DNA of 7,156 bases from a bacterium. Lineage in GTDB: Bacteria; Verrucomicrobiota; Kiritimatiellia; UBA8416; CAMZLY01. Below the pieces are notes generated by a model. That model ran no database searches. It saw nothing but the letters and a program-made list of their open reading frames with translations, and had not been told where the DNA came from. Of this stretch, positions 6,088 to 7,156 are shown piece by piece. The translations under genes were made by a program, and so were the position numbers. Positions within the stretch are counted from its first letter, which is position 1; each line of letters opens with the position of its first letter. Where the stretch lies: positions 1 to 7,156 of the forward strand of contig DAOVUR010000092.1 of NCBI GenBank assembly GCA_030632465.1. Direction: 5' to 3'.

Positions 6088-7156
6088 TAACCTTCTCCAT
6101 CCATCACATCACGAACCACTTGACGATCATCAAATGCTACTGTCTTATTCTTGAAAACCTGGAAATTCTCATGACCTTTTCCTGCAATCAATACCACATC
6201 ACCTTTTTCCGCAAGCGAAACGGCATGTACAATCGCATCCCTACGATCCTCTATAACTTTATATTTACTAGCATCCATAAACCCGCCAGCTATCTCGTCA
6301 ATAATTACACTCGGCTCCTCGCCTCGCGGATTATCTGAAGTTAAAATCGTATAATCGGCAAGCTCTTCCGCAACCTTCCCCATTGCTGGACGTTTCGTAC
6401 GGTCTCTATCACCACCACAACCAAAAACCACAAAAAGTTTTCCTTTCGTAATTTCCCGTAACGTCTGTAATACATTCTTCAACGCATCATCCGTATGTGC
6501 ATAATCAACAAATACCTGCGCCTTCCTACCACTATCCTGCACAACCTCCAAGCGTCCTGCGGCACATTCAGCATGCGAAAGTGATCTTGCCAACGAATCA
6601 AGATCTATCCCCAAACACAGACCAGTCGCAAGTGCTGCCAATGCATTACTAACATTAAAACGACCAAGCAATTTTATCTTAAGCTCCACGGAACCTTCAG
6701 CTGTATCAACCGTGAACGAACAACCTTCAGGCGTAACAGATATATTACTAGCTCTGACATCAGCATTATCAGCCACGCCATAAGTAACAACTTTTACAGC
6801 GACAGATGGATCAGCAACCAACTTACGTCCCCATTCATCATCAATATTTATCACCGCAACTGCAGGGTTTTCACCTTGTCTCAAATCGTGGAATAGCTCA
6901 GCTTTTGCATCAAAATACTGTTCCATCGTTTTGTGATAATCAAGATGATCACGCGTCAGATTAGTAAAAACCGCCACATCAAAATCGACACCTGCGACAC
7001 GTTTCTGAACAATGGAATGTGAAGACACCTCCATCACCGCACTACGGCAACCAACTTTCTGCATCTGCGCAAGTAGATCATGTAAAGCTGGCGCTTCCGG
7101 AGTCGTACGCACAGCTGGGATAGAACGCTGACCAATCTCATACTGCACAGTAGTAA
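6087..7156 (-). CDS. murE: UDP-MurNAc-L-Ala-D-Glu--meso-diaminopimelate ligase MurE, N-terminus cut off
   Basis: Cytoplasmic Mur ligase that adds the third stem-peptide residue. The frame is open to the window edge, giving 355 complete codons plus two bases. The first visible residues (TTVQYEIGQRSIPAVRTTPEAP) correspond to the stretch just after the P-loop region, so about 130-140 N-terminal residues including the ATP loop lie outside. The GTG at 7146-7148 encodes an internal valine and is not the start. Motifs: MEVSSHS, TNLTRDHLDYH, AKAELF with the likely carbamylated lysine, GRFNVSNALAA, GRLEVV, VDYAHTDDAL (commonly HTPDAL), GCGGDRDRTKRP, SDNPRGEEP and AGKGHE. DNPR at 6324-6335 is the meso-diaminopimelate recognition motif; lysine-adding enzymes differ there. 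It is followed by murF with a one-base stop/start overlap. Confidence 0.97.
   Translation of the reverse strand, partial: TTVQYEIGQRSIPAVRTTPEAPALHDLLAQMQKVGCRSAVMEVSSHSIVQKRVAGVDFDVAVFTNLTRDHLDYHKTMEQYFDAKAELFHDLRQGENPAVAVINIDDEWGRKLVADPSVAVKVVTYGVADNADVRASNISVTPEGCSFTVDTAEGSVELKIKLLGRFNVSNALAALATGLCLGIDLDSLARSLSHAECAAGRLEVVQDSGRKAQVFVDYAHTDDALKNVLQTLREITKGKLFVVFGCGGDRDRTKRPAMGKVAEELADYTILTSDNPRGEEPSVIIDEIAGGFMDASKYKVIEDRRDAIVHAVSLAEKGDVVLIAGKGHENFQVFKNKTVAFDDRQVVRDVMDGEG

Noticed and set aside
5868..6338. Plus-strand open frame of 156 codons across the murF/murE junction
   Set aside because: It is antisense to two clear Mur ligase genes, begins with a His/Leu-rich low-complexity stretch and resembles no family. 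Its length is explained by the biased codon use of the opposite strand.
7146..7148. GTG as the start codon of murE
   Set aside because: The frame remains open to the window edge, and the residues around it match the interior of MurE after the P-loop, so the true start lies outside the window.

Overview
The window is a stretch of a division and cell-wall (dcw) gene cluster, entirely on the minus strand. Read in the direction of transcription (from high to low coordinates) it runs murE (5' end cut off by the window edge) - murF - a small unrecognised gene - mraY - murD - a LysM-repeat protein gene - ftsW (3' end cut off). The plus strand holds no credible gene, and I see no RNA gene, insertion sequence, CRISPR array or convincing terminator.

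Organism: a didermal, meso-diaminopimelate-type bacterium is suggested by the DNPR specificity motif in MurE. A LysM protein gene between murD and ftsW, in the order murF-mraY-murD-LysM-ftsW, matches from memory the order in Chlamydia (where the LysM gene is called nlpD) and related PVC-superphylum bacteria. My inference is a Lentisphaerota, Kiritimatiellota or Verrucomicrobiota-like genome of about 40-45% G+C. Phylum is only moderately supported and genus cannot be told.

How the genes work together: MurD, MurE and MurF are the ATP-dependent ligases that add D-Glu, meso-DAP and D-Ala-D-Ala to UDP-MurNAc-L-Ala in the cytoplasm. MraY moves the finished phospho-MurNAc-pentapeptide onto undecaprenyl phosphate in the inner membrane. 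FtsW is the septal glycosyltransferase that polymerises lipid II. The LysM protein probably sits outside the inner membrane and binds glycan. The genes are packed as one likely operon: murE and murF overlap by one base (TAATG), and the LysM gene and ftsW are separated by 3 bp. The looser joints are murF to the small gene (48 bp), the small gene to mraY (83 bp, carrying a heptanucleotide repeat), mraY to murD (35 bp) and murD to the LysM gene (113 bp, A+T-rich).

Least ordinary parts: (1) a 65-residue, histidine-rich, neutral small protein with a near-perfect Shine-Dalgarno sequence between murF and mraY, which I cannot assign to any family; (2) a TTCACTA/TTCACTG heptamer tandem repeat filling much of the gap between that gene and mraY, a degenerate copy of which appears to supply the mraY ribosome binding site; (3) a LysM protein with three LysM repeats, the third unusually acidic, and an imperfect lipobox. 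Everything else looks like a conventional peptidoglycan-precursor operon.
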